From contig JALGQZ010000013.1 in NCBI GenBank assembly GCA_023105745.1, positions 5,615,501 through 5,679,500 on the forward strand: a DNA stretch of 64,000 nucleotides, in the 5' to 3' direction. Origin of the DNA: Austropuccinia psidii. Its lineage: Eukaryota > Basidiomycota > Pucciniomycetes > Pucciniales > Sphaerophragmiaceae. Below, piece by piece: positions 1 to 10,217 of this stretch. The first letter of the stretch is position 1. Each line of letters begins with the position of its first letter. A program made the position numbers and the translations under genes. The notes under the pieces are model-generated. The model was not told the DNA's origin. It was given only the letters and a program-made list of their open reading frames with translations, and did not search any database.

Positions 1-83
1 TTCAATTATTTCTAAGAATTTGCTAGTGTCCTGAAATCTTGAGTTCTTCACAATTCTTCTTTCTTCTTTCTTCCATAAAAAAT

Positions 84-3000
84 GTAGTTTAAGGTCATAC
101 AGGACCTACAACTAGGTGTGTAACCCCTGTATATTAGGTATACAAGTCCTGCAGTTTAAGTCATGTAAGGACCTCCTGGTTCATCCAAGGGCTTATCTTG
201 ATTCTTGAGCTCCTTTGGGCTTGATTTTGGATTCCACTTGACTCTTGTTTTATTCTTCAATCTTCATGATTCCCACTTGATGCAAGATTCTTCTGGTTGT
301 TTTATTTCTTGAAAAGGATTTTCCCTGTCTTAATTGATGGCTTGGGACTCCACTTTGTTCATTTTTGGCCAATTTGATAATGCTAAACACCTGTGAAACC
401 CCTTGTTCCTGTTACACAAAGGGAGCAGTTTATTGTCATGCTTAGGACAAAGATGGTCCTTCAACACTTCTCCTGACTAGGACAATCCCCTCCAGCTTCT
501 TGGCTGTTATTTTTTTATAATTTTCCCTGCCCAAGTCTACAGGGGAAGCAGTTTACTGTCATGCTGAGGACCTCTTGAGTCTTCAATCTTCTTTAAAATC
601 CCAAGGGCAATTTGAGTTGAGTATTGTACATTATCTTGTTAGTCCTTCATGTTGAGTGAGTCCTGAGTCCATAATTAATCCAGTGGGTCATCCTTCAGTC
701 CATAAATCCTGACCAATGATTCTTGAATTCCAAATGAGTTTCAATCCAGAATCAAAGAAACTTCCAAGGTCTGGTGTTCCCCAAAGGTCAATCCATAAGG
801 AACTCCTGCTTTTCTTTATAAAAAATCTTCTTTATTTTCAGTATTGTGATAATTGGTATGTGATATAATGTTTCCAAATTGTATTGATATTTCTTCAAAA
901 TGATTTACTTCCTTTGGTTCTTCTGTATTCCTAAAGTATACCTGTTATAAAGAAATGAAAAATAAAAAATTGTAATAATAAGGTGATTTAAAATTGATTT
1001 TAATATTAATTTATTGATATTTTTTTAATAATAATATTTGTTTTGGATGAGGGCCCCCCTCTCCATTTAAAAATCTTGATTTGGTTTTTGATTTTGAAGA
1101 GGATATGTTCTCATTCCCCCAAAACTTCCACTATAAGGGATAGTGTAAGAAATAAGTTTTCCCACCCCTTATTTTTTATAGTGATTTTGATAAGAATAAA
1201 TAATGATACAGTAAGTTTTTATGTTAATGATGATTCACTAATAAGGTTTTTTTTGATGTAAGTATAAAATAACCATAAAGTGAGATATCTGAGTAAAAAT
1301 CAAATTTCAAAATAAATGATACTGAATCACAATCAAGATCATGGAACTGTTTGGTTGAAGGTGGTAATTTGTGCCAATCAGTAAAAATTGGTGCTCTTGA
1401 GAGGTTTTATAATTAATATGACATAATTGAATGATCATAATTTGAGTCCTTTAATCATATAATGACCCTTATGATGCCACAACTCTTCCTTTTTGGAATC
1501 ATCATTGTGACTCAGACTTTATTTCAAGTCCATCCCCTTTATGGTTCAGATTTTCTGTTACCCATGAAGGCATTTGAGTTGTTAAAAAAAATATAAACAG
1601 TGAAATTGGAAATTTGTACAATTTTAAAAAACTCTTGTTTGCTTTTGGGGGGCTTTTTAAATTCCATTTGGAATAAACAGCACATTGAGGTGTTATTAAT
1701 ATGTAAATTCCCCAAATTATGTCATCAATTTATGAGTTTTTAATATAAATAACTCCTTCAGAGTTCAATTAATGCCTTCATGGTACAAATACTTCTTCTT
1801 TTCAAACAAGTTCCAATCACTCTCTTGTAATTGAAGAAATATTTCAAATAAATTGATCATTTTTTTTAAAAAAATAATACTTGATGTAGAGTTTTTTTTT
1901 TTTTTTTAATTATTATTATTTTTGAGTGGAAACGTTGAGCCAATTTAATGGTTCTTATTGTAATAGTAGGAAAATTATAACAGAAAAGAAGAGAATATTC
2001 TTGAGATCATGAATGGGATATGCCCCTAATTCTTAGGTAGTTTATAGCCTTGCCTAGGACTTATCCTCCTTTTTTAGTCCTTTTCCAATCTTTTTGAATA
2101 CTTTAAATAGGCAGTTTATGGTCTTGCTAAGGACCATTGGTTGTTTGTGTTTTAGCTTTGAGTCCTTGTTGATAATTCTAATGGGGGCAGTTTATGGTCT
2201 TGCCAAGGACCTTAAACTTGTGTCCAGGAACCTGATTGTTGCCTTTGGAGTTTCATGGCATGTGATTTATCTTCAAAGCCAAGTTGGATAAGTAGTTCAA
2301 ACAGCTTATAGTCTTAATGAGGACTTATTTCCACTTTAAAAGCACTTTTAAGCTTATCAAATCAGATAACTATTTTTTTTTTTTTTTTTTTTGATGAACA
2401 CCTGTAGCGTTCAAAATCAAATATGTCAGTATAATATATTTTAAAACATAAGAAACAAGCATAAAAAATAGAAAAAGCAGTTTAAAGCCTTGCTTAGGGC
2501 TATCTTTTTTTTTATAGCCCTTCAGAATTTCAAAAAAAAATTCAATCAGCCAATTAAAAAATCAAAATTATAATTCATAAGAAACTAAGCAGTTTTAAGC
2601 CATGCTGAAGGCTTTCTCTTTTTTTTTTATAGCCCTGCAGCCCACCAAAAATGAAATATGTCAGTTTAATTTAATGTCCAACAATAAAGTGATAATAAAA
2701 ATAAAATAAAATAAAAAGCAGTTTATAGCCATACTGAGGGCTTTTTTTTTAGAGCCCTGTAAAATGTAAAGAGTTATTGTCAGTTAATTTAAATAAAACA
2801 AGGGACCAGCAGTTTGATGTCTTGCTGAGGACATTATGTTTATACAATTTTATTATTTTGTTAATTTTAATTTTAATTTATTTTTAATTTATTTTTTTTT
2901 GATTTATTTTCTTCTTCTTTGTAAAAAATCATCAGTAAATTTGAAGATATTTAAGAAAATCCAAAATAAGTAGAAGATTATTTATATTCTTTTGTCAGTT

Positions 3001-3283
3001 CCATTCATTCAGTTTATTATTATTATTATTTTATTTTTTTTATCTTTTTAGAAGAAAAAAAAATGAATAAAAGAAAGACAAAACCATGAGTTAAGCTCAA
3101 TTTTTGATACAAATAGAAAATAAAAAATAAACAGTTCAAAGTCTTGTTTAGGACTTATTTGTTTGTTGTTTTTTTTTAAAGCCCTGTAAAATTGATAATC
3201 AGATGTTTATCTCAATTTAATTAGAAAAGGTAAAATTATGTTAAAATTAAGAAAATCATCAGTTTAAAGCCTTGATGAGGGCT
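84..3283. repeat. Dispersed hairpin motif, about 14 copies
   Basis: A motif of about 25 bp recurs at 84, 151, 425, 548, 2037, 2111, 2187, 2301, 2477, 2589, 2718, 2809, 3131 and 3259. It reads GCAGTTTA, two bases, then a 3-4 bp stem arm, a loop of about 8 bases (TTGCTAAG-like), and the matching arm. Arms vary together: GGTC with GACC, TGTC with GACA, AGTC with GACT, AGCC with GGCT. Several copies have a third arm further on, for example AGGGCTAT at 2496-2503 with ATAGCCCT at 2514-2521. The 3' arm could thus pair in either direction. Function is unknown; it may be a structured RNA element or a decayed satellite. Confidence 0.75.
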
Positions 3284-3421
3284 CTTAACACCCTTTCAGG
3301 TTCTGCAGATAGGTTTGTTTATTGTTTTGTAAGGCACTTTATTGTGCATTAAACCCCGTGTGTGTTGTGTTCTTCTCTACTGGAATGTCTGTTAAACTGC
3401 CTCAGTGCAATATATTTTTTT

Positions 3422-4180
3422 TACTTAATGGGGGAATCTCAGCCCCATAAATATCCTCAGAGGCCTTTCGGGTGGGCTGTTGTAGCTTTAATGGGTGTTA
3501 TTACACCCTAATTGAAGCTCTAAAACAGTTTGGGTGACTGTTTCTTGCTTTCAAAGACCTCTAAATGAGTCATACTACCCACCCCCTACCTTGTGTAGAA
3601 TAGAATCAGGTGAGCTTTTCTTCTTTTTTTTTTTTAATTTAATTATTTTTTAACATAAAAATAAACAAAGAGCTTAGTCCCTCATTTCTAAGCTCTAAAT
3701 TGATTTGGGCGGAAGTATGAACATGATCTAGGAAATCCAATACCACCATGAGGGCTTGTTTTGCATTTCTTTGAGTCGAATTGATGGATTGGATTGTTTA
3801 AAGTGAGTTCTGAATGATCGCATTCTACTCAGGATTTGTTTAAGGGTTAAATTTAGCCTTTGTAATACTTGAAATTACTTTTCATTGACTGTGCTTTAGG
3901 CCGCTGTGGGTTGGATTTACGACCCTTATACCCAAATTTAATTTTCTAGGGTCGTTTCAGGTGTTATTACACCTTCATGGTGGTTAAATTGATTTCGGGT
4001 GGCTGATTTTAACATTGTGGGTATTATTAATTCAATTACGACTTTGAGGTAGGTAGTTTTCTGAGTTTCTATATATATTAATACCCTCAGGAGTGCTTTC
4101 AGGGAGTTCGGGTTGCTAATTCCATCCCCAATTACCTTGAAGGCACGTTATTCTTCTTTAAACCACTTTGGGTGGTTTTT
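3422..4180. other. Hairpin-dense non-coding segment
   Basis: Short perfect inverted repeats are packed here: ATGGGG/CCCCAT (3428-3448), GGGTGT/ACACCC (3493-3508), ACGACCC/GGGTCGT (3919-3955), AGGTGT/ACACCT (3959-3974) and AAACCAC/GTGGTTT (4160-4178). The pair at 3493 and 3959 share the same TATT loop and a changed but still paired outer base. No reading frame is visible. Some stems of 6-7 bp are expected by chance, so only the co-varying pair is notable. Confidence 0.45.
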
Positions 4181-4267
4181 GCTTGGTTATGTGGGTGCTT
4201 TAAACCCATTATTTTTGTTAAAAATTGAGTCGCTTGGGCTGTATGGTTCTCTAAAGGGCTCAATAAG

Positions 4268-4846
4268 TGTTGGAATGCAGAACTAAAGTGTGCATTTCAT
4301 TAGTTTTCCATAGTAGCAATAATCACAAGAAGCTTGGTGACAATACCTAAAGGTGGATAACAAGTGGATAATAACAATAGTAAATGGACAATAATGCAAC
4401 GACTTAGAACAACAAACAGCTAGAGTAACAAAATTAGTTAGTTAGTAGTTTGTAGTTAGAATAGTGATAAGGCTGTTGATTGTGACTGTACCTGAACAAC
4501 TGATGACAAATATTATAAATATAAAAGAGAATGAGCAAGTAGAATAAGAAAGAAACGAGAGAAAGAAAAATAAAAAAAATAAAAAAGGTTTTTGGTACGA
4601 ATAAATGAAAGTAAAAAGAAAAAGAGTTCGATGATTCTTCTTGTCAGGAGTTGAGAGGTCGGATTTAAATAATGGTGATTGACAGTGGTGATGGGCACTG
4701 GCGATGATTGTGGCGGTTAGGAGCTACGATGATTGTTGTGGCGGTTGGATGGCCCCGACGATCATTGTGGCGCATATCCGATTTTAGTGGTTAATTGATT
4801 GGGAAATTTTGAGCCATCAGAGTGTTAGTTAGTCTGATTTCTAACA
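4268..4846 (-). repeat. 3' LTR of copia element
   Basis: This 579-bp terminal repeat begins TGTTGGAATG and ends TTTCTAACA on the plus strand. Its partner lies at 8883. A purine-rich run on the minus strand (complement of 4847-4862, G-rich) directly borders it and fits the polypurine tract that primes second-strand synthesis. Confidence 0.9.
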
Positions 4847-4972
4847 CCCCCCCCTCACTCCTAGGCAAAAAACTCCAAAGCAGTCCAAAGCATGAATGAG
4901 GACAGGCTTAGGCACAGACTTCGTAAGGAAGTCCGCCAGCATTTCCCTACTCGGCGTATACCTTAGCTGTAT

Positions 4973-6305
4973 TCATCCGCATTTAATTGCCTCCTTGACA
5001 AAATGAAGTTGTATATCAACATGTTTCATACGCCTGCCGTTCACATTGCTGTCGCCATTAGCTGTGTTGATACACCCTTGATTGTCTTCATGCACCGGGA
5101 TTGCACCATCAGAATGTGCCAAACCACACTCCTGGCACCACTGCTGTAGCCAAAGAAGTTCCAATGTGAGATCACATAGCGACCTGTATTCCGCTTTGGC
5201 GGTCGACAAAGAAACAGTCGGTTGCTTTCTTGTTTTCCAAATCACCAGACACTGATTGAAGCACGTGAGGTAACCAGTAACTGATCGTCGCGTGGTTTGA
5301 CAGTTTCCCCAGTCAGCGTCGCTGTATGCTGAGACACCGTATTGAGCTTTTCTTCCATAAGTCAGGCCCAGGTCTTGAGAGCCGCTTAGATACCGCAGGA
5401 CATGAAGAAAGCCCTGCCAGTGCTTGATGCCAGGCCTGTCCAGAAACTGCGAAAGGCTGCTAACCGCGAAAGACAGGTCCAGGCAAGTAGCAGTGCTGAG
5501 GTAATTAATACTACCAATGGCACTTTGATAACTTACCCGTAAGGAGTTGAACTCGGCAATTTCTTCCAAAGTTGCTGGCTCTAGATGGCTATTCGGAACT
5601 AGCGGCGTCAATACTGGGCGACAACTACCCATACCATACAGCTCAATCAGGGACTTGGCATAATGCTGCTGATCAAGTGTGATGTGTCCTTCGTCTTGAG
5701 AGATTTTCACCCCAAGAATCAAGTCGGCGTCTCCAATGTCTTTGATCTCAAATTCACCAGTGATTTGCGCTTTAAAGGCCTCGACCTCTTTCCCAAATAT
5801 GGCTATATTGGTGACGTGAACATATAGCCATATCGGATGATCCCTGCTCCGATAGAATACAGGCCTTAAATCCAACGTCTACTAACCATTGCTTCAGCCT
5901 CTCGTACCATGCCAGCGGTGCCTGTTTTAGCCCATAAATTGCTTTGTTGAGACGAAGACAAATCCTCCGCTTGTCCCCCTTCATGCCTTGCGGAAGGCTA
6001 AGGTAGACCGTTTCAGAGAGAGGGGCATTCAGAAATGCACTCTTGACATTGATTTGGTGAAAGAGGAGATTGTTGGAAGCAGTGTAAGCAATCAGTGTTC
6101 TTAGGGAGTTAAGCCTCCTGGTTGGAGAATAGGTTTTTTCAAAATCTATCGCGGCAGTCTGCGTGAAACCCTGAGCGCAGAGGCGAGCTTTATTCTCAGT
6201 TACCTCTCCAAGATGATTCTTTTTTGTCTTGAAGACCCAGGTGGTGCCAATGAGTTTGTAAGATGGATCGAGGTCGACAACGTCCCATACCCTTAGCCTT
6301 TCCAT
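4973..6305 (-). pseudogene. Copia reverse transcriptase and RNase H, broken
   Basis: This is the C-terminal half of a Ty1/copia polyprotein. The RT_2 domain starts near W-V-F-K-T-K, and RNase H shows the HEDNQG and KHVDIQ motifs. A frameshift lies near 5830-5870, between the two open pieces (6305-5772 and 5875-4973). The first RT aspartate is lost (INVKSAF where copia has DVKSAF). The YVDD-type box reads VTN in place of VDD. RNase H has TAKAEY where TAEAEY is expected. Translation past the TGA at 4973-4975 continues into an ADFLTK motif typical of copia C-termini. The linker at 6378-6677 is in frame with the upstream part. Confidence 0.85.
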
Positions 6306-6767
6306 TGATTGAAGCTCTTTATTGATTGCTGTTGACCATACCTCTTTCGCATCACCGCTTATCGCAGCTTTGAAGGTTCACGGAGTCTCATCGGCCGCTG
6401 TCAGAAGAGCCCCAGCCCGTCTAGAGTGGGATAGGATGTTTTGCTGGTCAATATCGCTGCAGATGAGCATGGGGTGGCGTGGACCAATGATCTTGATACG
6501 AGAGGCCCTGGTTAAAGGTGGGGATGCGGTTTCATTGACCGGCAGGATTTCATCTACCAAATCCGGTTCAGATGTGGGCGCAGCATCATGATCGTCTGAT
6601 ATTCGGACTTCATCTACCGATTCTTGATTATCAGGCTCCAGAGGACACTCGAGCAGCATGTGGAATTCATCTACCACTGCCTGCCCTTCAACGGCATCCC
6701 AACTGACACTGAAAGGAATAGTCTCCTTGTCTTGTTGTTCTAGTTTAGGAAAAATTGACTCGTTAAA

Positions 6768-7637
6768 TCAAACGTGCTTTGAGATTATAACCTTCCTATC
6801 TGACAATTGAAGGACGCAATAGGCTGAGTTGTTTTCATATCGAAGTAGAATACCTTCAGCCCCAGAGGGACTGAGCTTCCACTCCCGATGCTCTTTGGGA
6901 GTCATGAGAAAAGACTGGCAGCCAAAGATTCGAAGCTTCTTGATTCTTGGCGCGAGCTTAGTCCACAGAGCGTATGGAGAGTGATTATGTCTTGACGGGG
7001 TAGGTGTGTAATTTGATAGAAGAGTTGCAGTACTGACTGCTTTGGCCCAATAATTCTTCGGGAGATTTGAGGCATTGAGCATACACCGAGTTTTCTCAAG
7101 AATCGTCCGATTAGCCCTTTTGGCGAAGCCGTTATGTTCCGGGGTGTATGCTGGAGAAAAAGAATGTATGAATCCACACTCATCTGATAATTGTTTGAAG
7201 TGTGATTTCATGAATTCTCCACCTTGATCTGAAGTTAGCCTTTTTAATAACCTGTCATGTTGAGTCTCCATCATCTTCTTGGTTGTTGAAAACTGACCAA
7301 AGGCATCAGACTTGTTCTTCAAGAAGAAAATAATTTTGTAGGAAGTGGCTTGGTCGACTATGGTCAGAAAATATCGATATCCGGAGATTGACGGAGGAGA
7401 GATGGGTCCCACCAAATTGATATGGACACAATCTAAAGGGAGATTAGCCGGTTCAAAATGATATTTGAAGGGGAGACGGTGAATCTTGTTGAGATTGCAG
7501 ACTTCGCATGATTTGTCGGATAGGGGCAAGCCCATTGATTTGATTACCGAGTCGCTTGCATGCCCAAGTCTTTCATGCCATGGGTTTTCTTCCGCACACG
7601 TCTTCAGTGATGTTGGGAGATGGTAATCAACCTTCAT
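6768..7637 (-). pseudogene. Copia integrase, catalytic acids lost
   Basis: The order is GAG-pre-integrase zinc region (H-E-R-L-G-H, then CEVCNLNK), then the rve integrase core. The core normally carries a D,D,E triad that inserts the cDNA. Here the first Asp is Asn (HINLVGP), the second is kept (SDQGGEF), and the Glu is Lys (NGFAKRANRT). Both changes fit CpG to CpA on the coding strand. It is in the same frame as Gag-protease upstream, separated by a stop at 7659-7661. It ends at a TGA that also fits a CGA change. Confidence 0.88.
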
Positions 7638-7658
7638 CAGGTTATTTTCAATATTACC

Positions 7659-8822
7659 TCACAAGATTTCTTTACCCTTAGTGATGAGAGTGCAGGATTC
7701 TTTGTTTCGTTTTATGATTAGTTCTTTGTCAAAAATCTTCAACAGACTAACAAGGTTGCAGTTCAATTTGGGCACAAAAAGAGAATTCGGAAGTGATAAG
7801 ACTTGATCATTACTACACAGGTTGATGGTTCCAGTTCCTTCGGCAATCAGGTTACTGGATGAGTCCCCCGTGGTAACTGAGATTACGGTATCTTTGGAAA
7901 GGGAGGCGAACACTTCCTCCGAATGGAACATATGGTGAGTTGCTCCACAGTCAACCACCAGTTGTCCTGGAGAGAGTCTCTGGTCGGCATTAGTATACAG
8001 AGCTTGTGCTGTTGAGAAATGAGCGGTGGGGTTGGAGTTAGGAGCTTTCCTTTTGTTATCTCGCTTCTGCGGTCTCAGATGAGGATTTTCAGAGAAACAT
8101 TCCTCTTTCTTGTGAGTTAAGCACTTTGGATTGTGCTTCCCATTTGAGCAATAGTAAACAATTTGAAAAGGTTCATTGCTTGATGATACTAAAGCTGTGA
8201 CTGGTGGGGATGTGTTTAGACGAGTATCTTTGGTTTGGCAATGATTGGCATATTCCTGTAATCGAGAAAGAATCTGATCTGGTTTTTCAATGATTTCTTT
8301 GTTGAGGGTAAGTAGCTCTACAGCTTGATTGAGTTTTGGATCTCCAGCTAGCTTGCCCAGGATAATATAAGAGAGGATTTCGGAAGGCATTTTAACACTG
8401 ACTGAGTCTAATTCGAGTAAGACTTTTCGAGTTTCTTCTACGTAGTGATGTAGATTTCCTGAGTAATTTGCTTTTTGCCAGTTCATCCATACCCGTCCTT
8501 TGTTCATAGCCCTTTTTGAGGCATACTGTTCGTTGATCTTAGACCAAAGTAGATTGGCTTTGTCTGAAGTTTCAGAGTTAATAACTTCAAGAAAAACACG
8601 ACGATTGATTCTTGAGGTAATCGTGGTGATTGCTTCAAAGCTCAATTTGGTCCACCGATTGACTGCGGAAGGGGTTGCATCTTGTCCAATGGCCTTTTCG
8701 CAGACCTCTAGAAGGTCTTTGGATCAAAGAAGGAAACGCATCCTGAGGTACCATTCACTGTAGTTGGTGCCATCAAGGATTGGAATTAATGTCGTTTCCT
8801 TTTCATTAAATTTTTTGGCCAT
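7659..8822 (-). pseudogene. Copia Gag and protease, broken
   Basis: The likely start is the ATG at 8822-8820, which gives the LDGTNYSEW opening typical of copia Gag. An in-frame TGA at 8726-8724 interrupts it. The UBN2-type Gag region is followed by a degenerate Cys/His cluster (YYCSNGKHNPKC with later H and C). A retropepsin motif then reads VVDCGATHHMF, with Cys in place of the usual Ser of DSGATHHM. The protease would cut the polyprotein. The reading frame is shared with the integrase, as expected for copia. Confidence 0.85.
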
Positions 8823-8882
8823 AGCAAATCTTGAAATCCACCTGTTCTGTTTTTCTTGAGCGTAGCAACGAGACTGTAAATC

Positions 8883-9421
8883 TGTTGGAATGCAGAACTA
8901 AAGTGTGCATTTCATTAGTTTTCCATAGTAGCAATAATCACAAGAAGCTTGGTGACAATACCTAAAGGTGGATAACAAGTGGATAATAACAATAGTAAAT
9001 GGACAATAATGCAACGACTTAGAACAACAAACAGCTAGAGTAACAAAATTTGTTAGTTAGTAGTTTGTAGTTAGAATAGTGATAAGGCTGTTGATTGTGA
9101 CTGTACCTGAACAACTGATGACAAATATTATAAATATAAAAGAGAATGAGCGAGTAGAATAAGAAAGAAACGAGAGAAAGAAAAATAAAAAAAATAAAAA
9201 AGGTTTTTGGTACGAATAAATGAAAGTAAAAAGAAAAAGAGTTCAATTATTCTTCTTGTCAGGAGTTGAGAGGTCGGATTTAAATAATGGTGATGGGCAC
9301 TGGCAATGATTGTGGCGGTTAGGAGCTACAATGATTGTTGTGGTGGTTGGATGGCCGCGACGATCATTGTGGCGCATATCCGATTTTAGTGGTTAATTGA
9401 TTGGGCAATTTTGAGCCGTCA
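8883..9421 (-). repeat. 5' LTR of copia, left piece
   Basis: This is the second copia LTR, interrupted after 9421 by the giant DNA transposon. The last 27 bp of the LTR are at 30479-30505. It lacks 13 bp present in the other LTR near 4680. I do not see a canonical TGG primer-binding site just inside it (8860-8882). Confidence 0.9.
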
Positions 9422-9468
9422 CACCGGGGCAAATCTCGTGTCAATCGTCGGCGATTGACTTCACGTCA
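9422..9468 (+). repeat. Left terminal inverted repeat of giant element
   Basis: It begins CACCGGGGCAAATCTC and ends TTCACGTCA. It differs from the right end at positions 5, 10 and 18 only. The following 70 bp (9461-9540) repeat short GTCAAGC/GTCGAGC words, the kind of subterminal repeats bound by CACTA transposases. Confidence 0.93.
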
Positions 9469-9752
9469 AGCAAACGTCAAGCAGGATAAAAGTCGAGCTC
9501 ACATCAAGCGAAAATCAAGCGAACGTCGAGCACACGTCACACTCTGGTCTTACACCAAATCTTGTGACATCCAATAATATTGGTTCCCCTGTGCCTTCAA
9601 CTCAGATTCCTCACCACCTGATCATCCCACAACCGTCCGATGATTGGTAAAAATTACACCAGACCCGCCTGTTTGCACACACACACATCAAAGATGTCCT
9701 TCAGCCAGTGTTGATGTAGGCGGGGGGTTTGACTTCACCAGGTCATCCATGA

Positions 9753-9955
9753 AGTGTGCGTGTGCATGCGCGGGGGCGGGTGCGTTTGCGTGTGCATTGG
9801 CGTGTGCGGGTGGGTTTGCGTGTGCGTGTGCATTGGCGCGTGCGGGTGCGTTTGCGTGTGCATTGGCGCGTGCGGGTGGGTGTGCGTGTGCGGGTGGGTT
9901 CGCGTGTGCATTGGCGTGTGCGGGTGCGTGGGCGTGTGCACATGCGGGTGTGGGT
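9753..9955 (+). repeat. GC-rich 30-bp minisatellite
   Basis: A run of about seven units of about 30 bp is built from GCGTGTGC, ATTGGC and GGGTG blocks. Frames stay open on both strands only because the unit length is a multiple of three, so these are not genes. Copy 2 has a much shorter array at about 47648-47748, so unit number changes between copies. It sits between the left end and the transposase 3' end. The rest of 9541-10217 shows nothing else. Confidence 0.85.
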
Positions 9956-10217
9956 ACGCAAAAGCCGATTCCGCTTCCAACATAATGATGGTGCAGTTAG
10001 AAATTTTGGATGCTGTGAAAGGTGAGTGTGTGGGTCATTTGATCATTGGACTTGGCTTATTCACACTGTACCCAATGTCAAAATAGTAAGTTCTTTGTGG
10101 CAATGTGAAATAATGGGCTTTGCTTGTCACAATGGCATGTCTCTGTCACTAAATTTTGAGGCAATTATTTCACTAGCAAAATTGCTAATGAATCTGAGAG
10201 ATTTGCATTTTTGTAGA

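Larger units (their letters stand above)
1..4267. other. AT-rich non-coding DNA, inferred body of LTR element R
   Basis: I see no convincing reading frame on either strand. Composition changes along the stretch: 1-800 and 3300-4267 are mixed sequence, while 800-3300 is very AT-rich with long T and A runs. Because the copia element ending at 30505 has matching ATAAG duplications at 4263-4267 and 30506-30510, this stretch was originally continuous with 30511 onward. It is therefore probably part of the LTR element R whose Gag-protease genes lie at 33.6-38.9 kb. R's left LTR is not in the window, so membership is an inference. Confidence 0.5.

Noticed and set aside
1..4267. Second LTR of element R or a host gene
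   Set aside because: I found no TGTGGGAACTCC or ATACCACA ends and no plausible coding frame here.
4973..8822. Classical RIP (CpA-directed) as cause of copia decay
   Set aside because: The informative changes I could place fall in CpG context; classical RIP would favour CpA.
9644..10086. Cys/Ala/His-rich open frames
   Set aside because: They run through the GC-rich 30-bp minisatellite and have no counterpart of similar length in copy 2.
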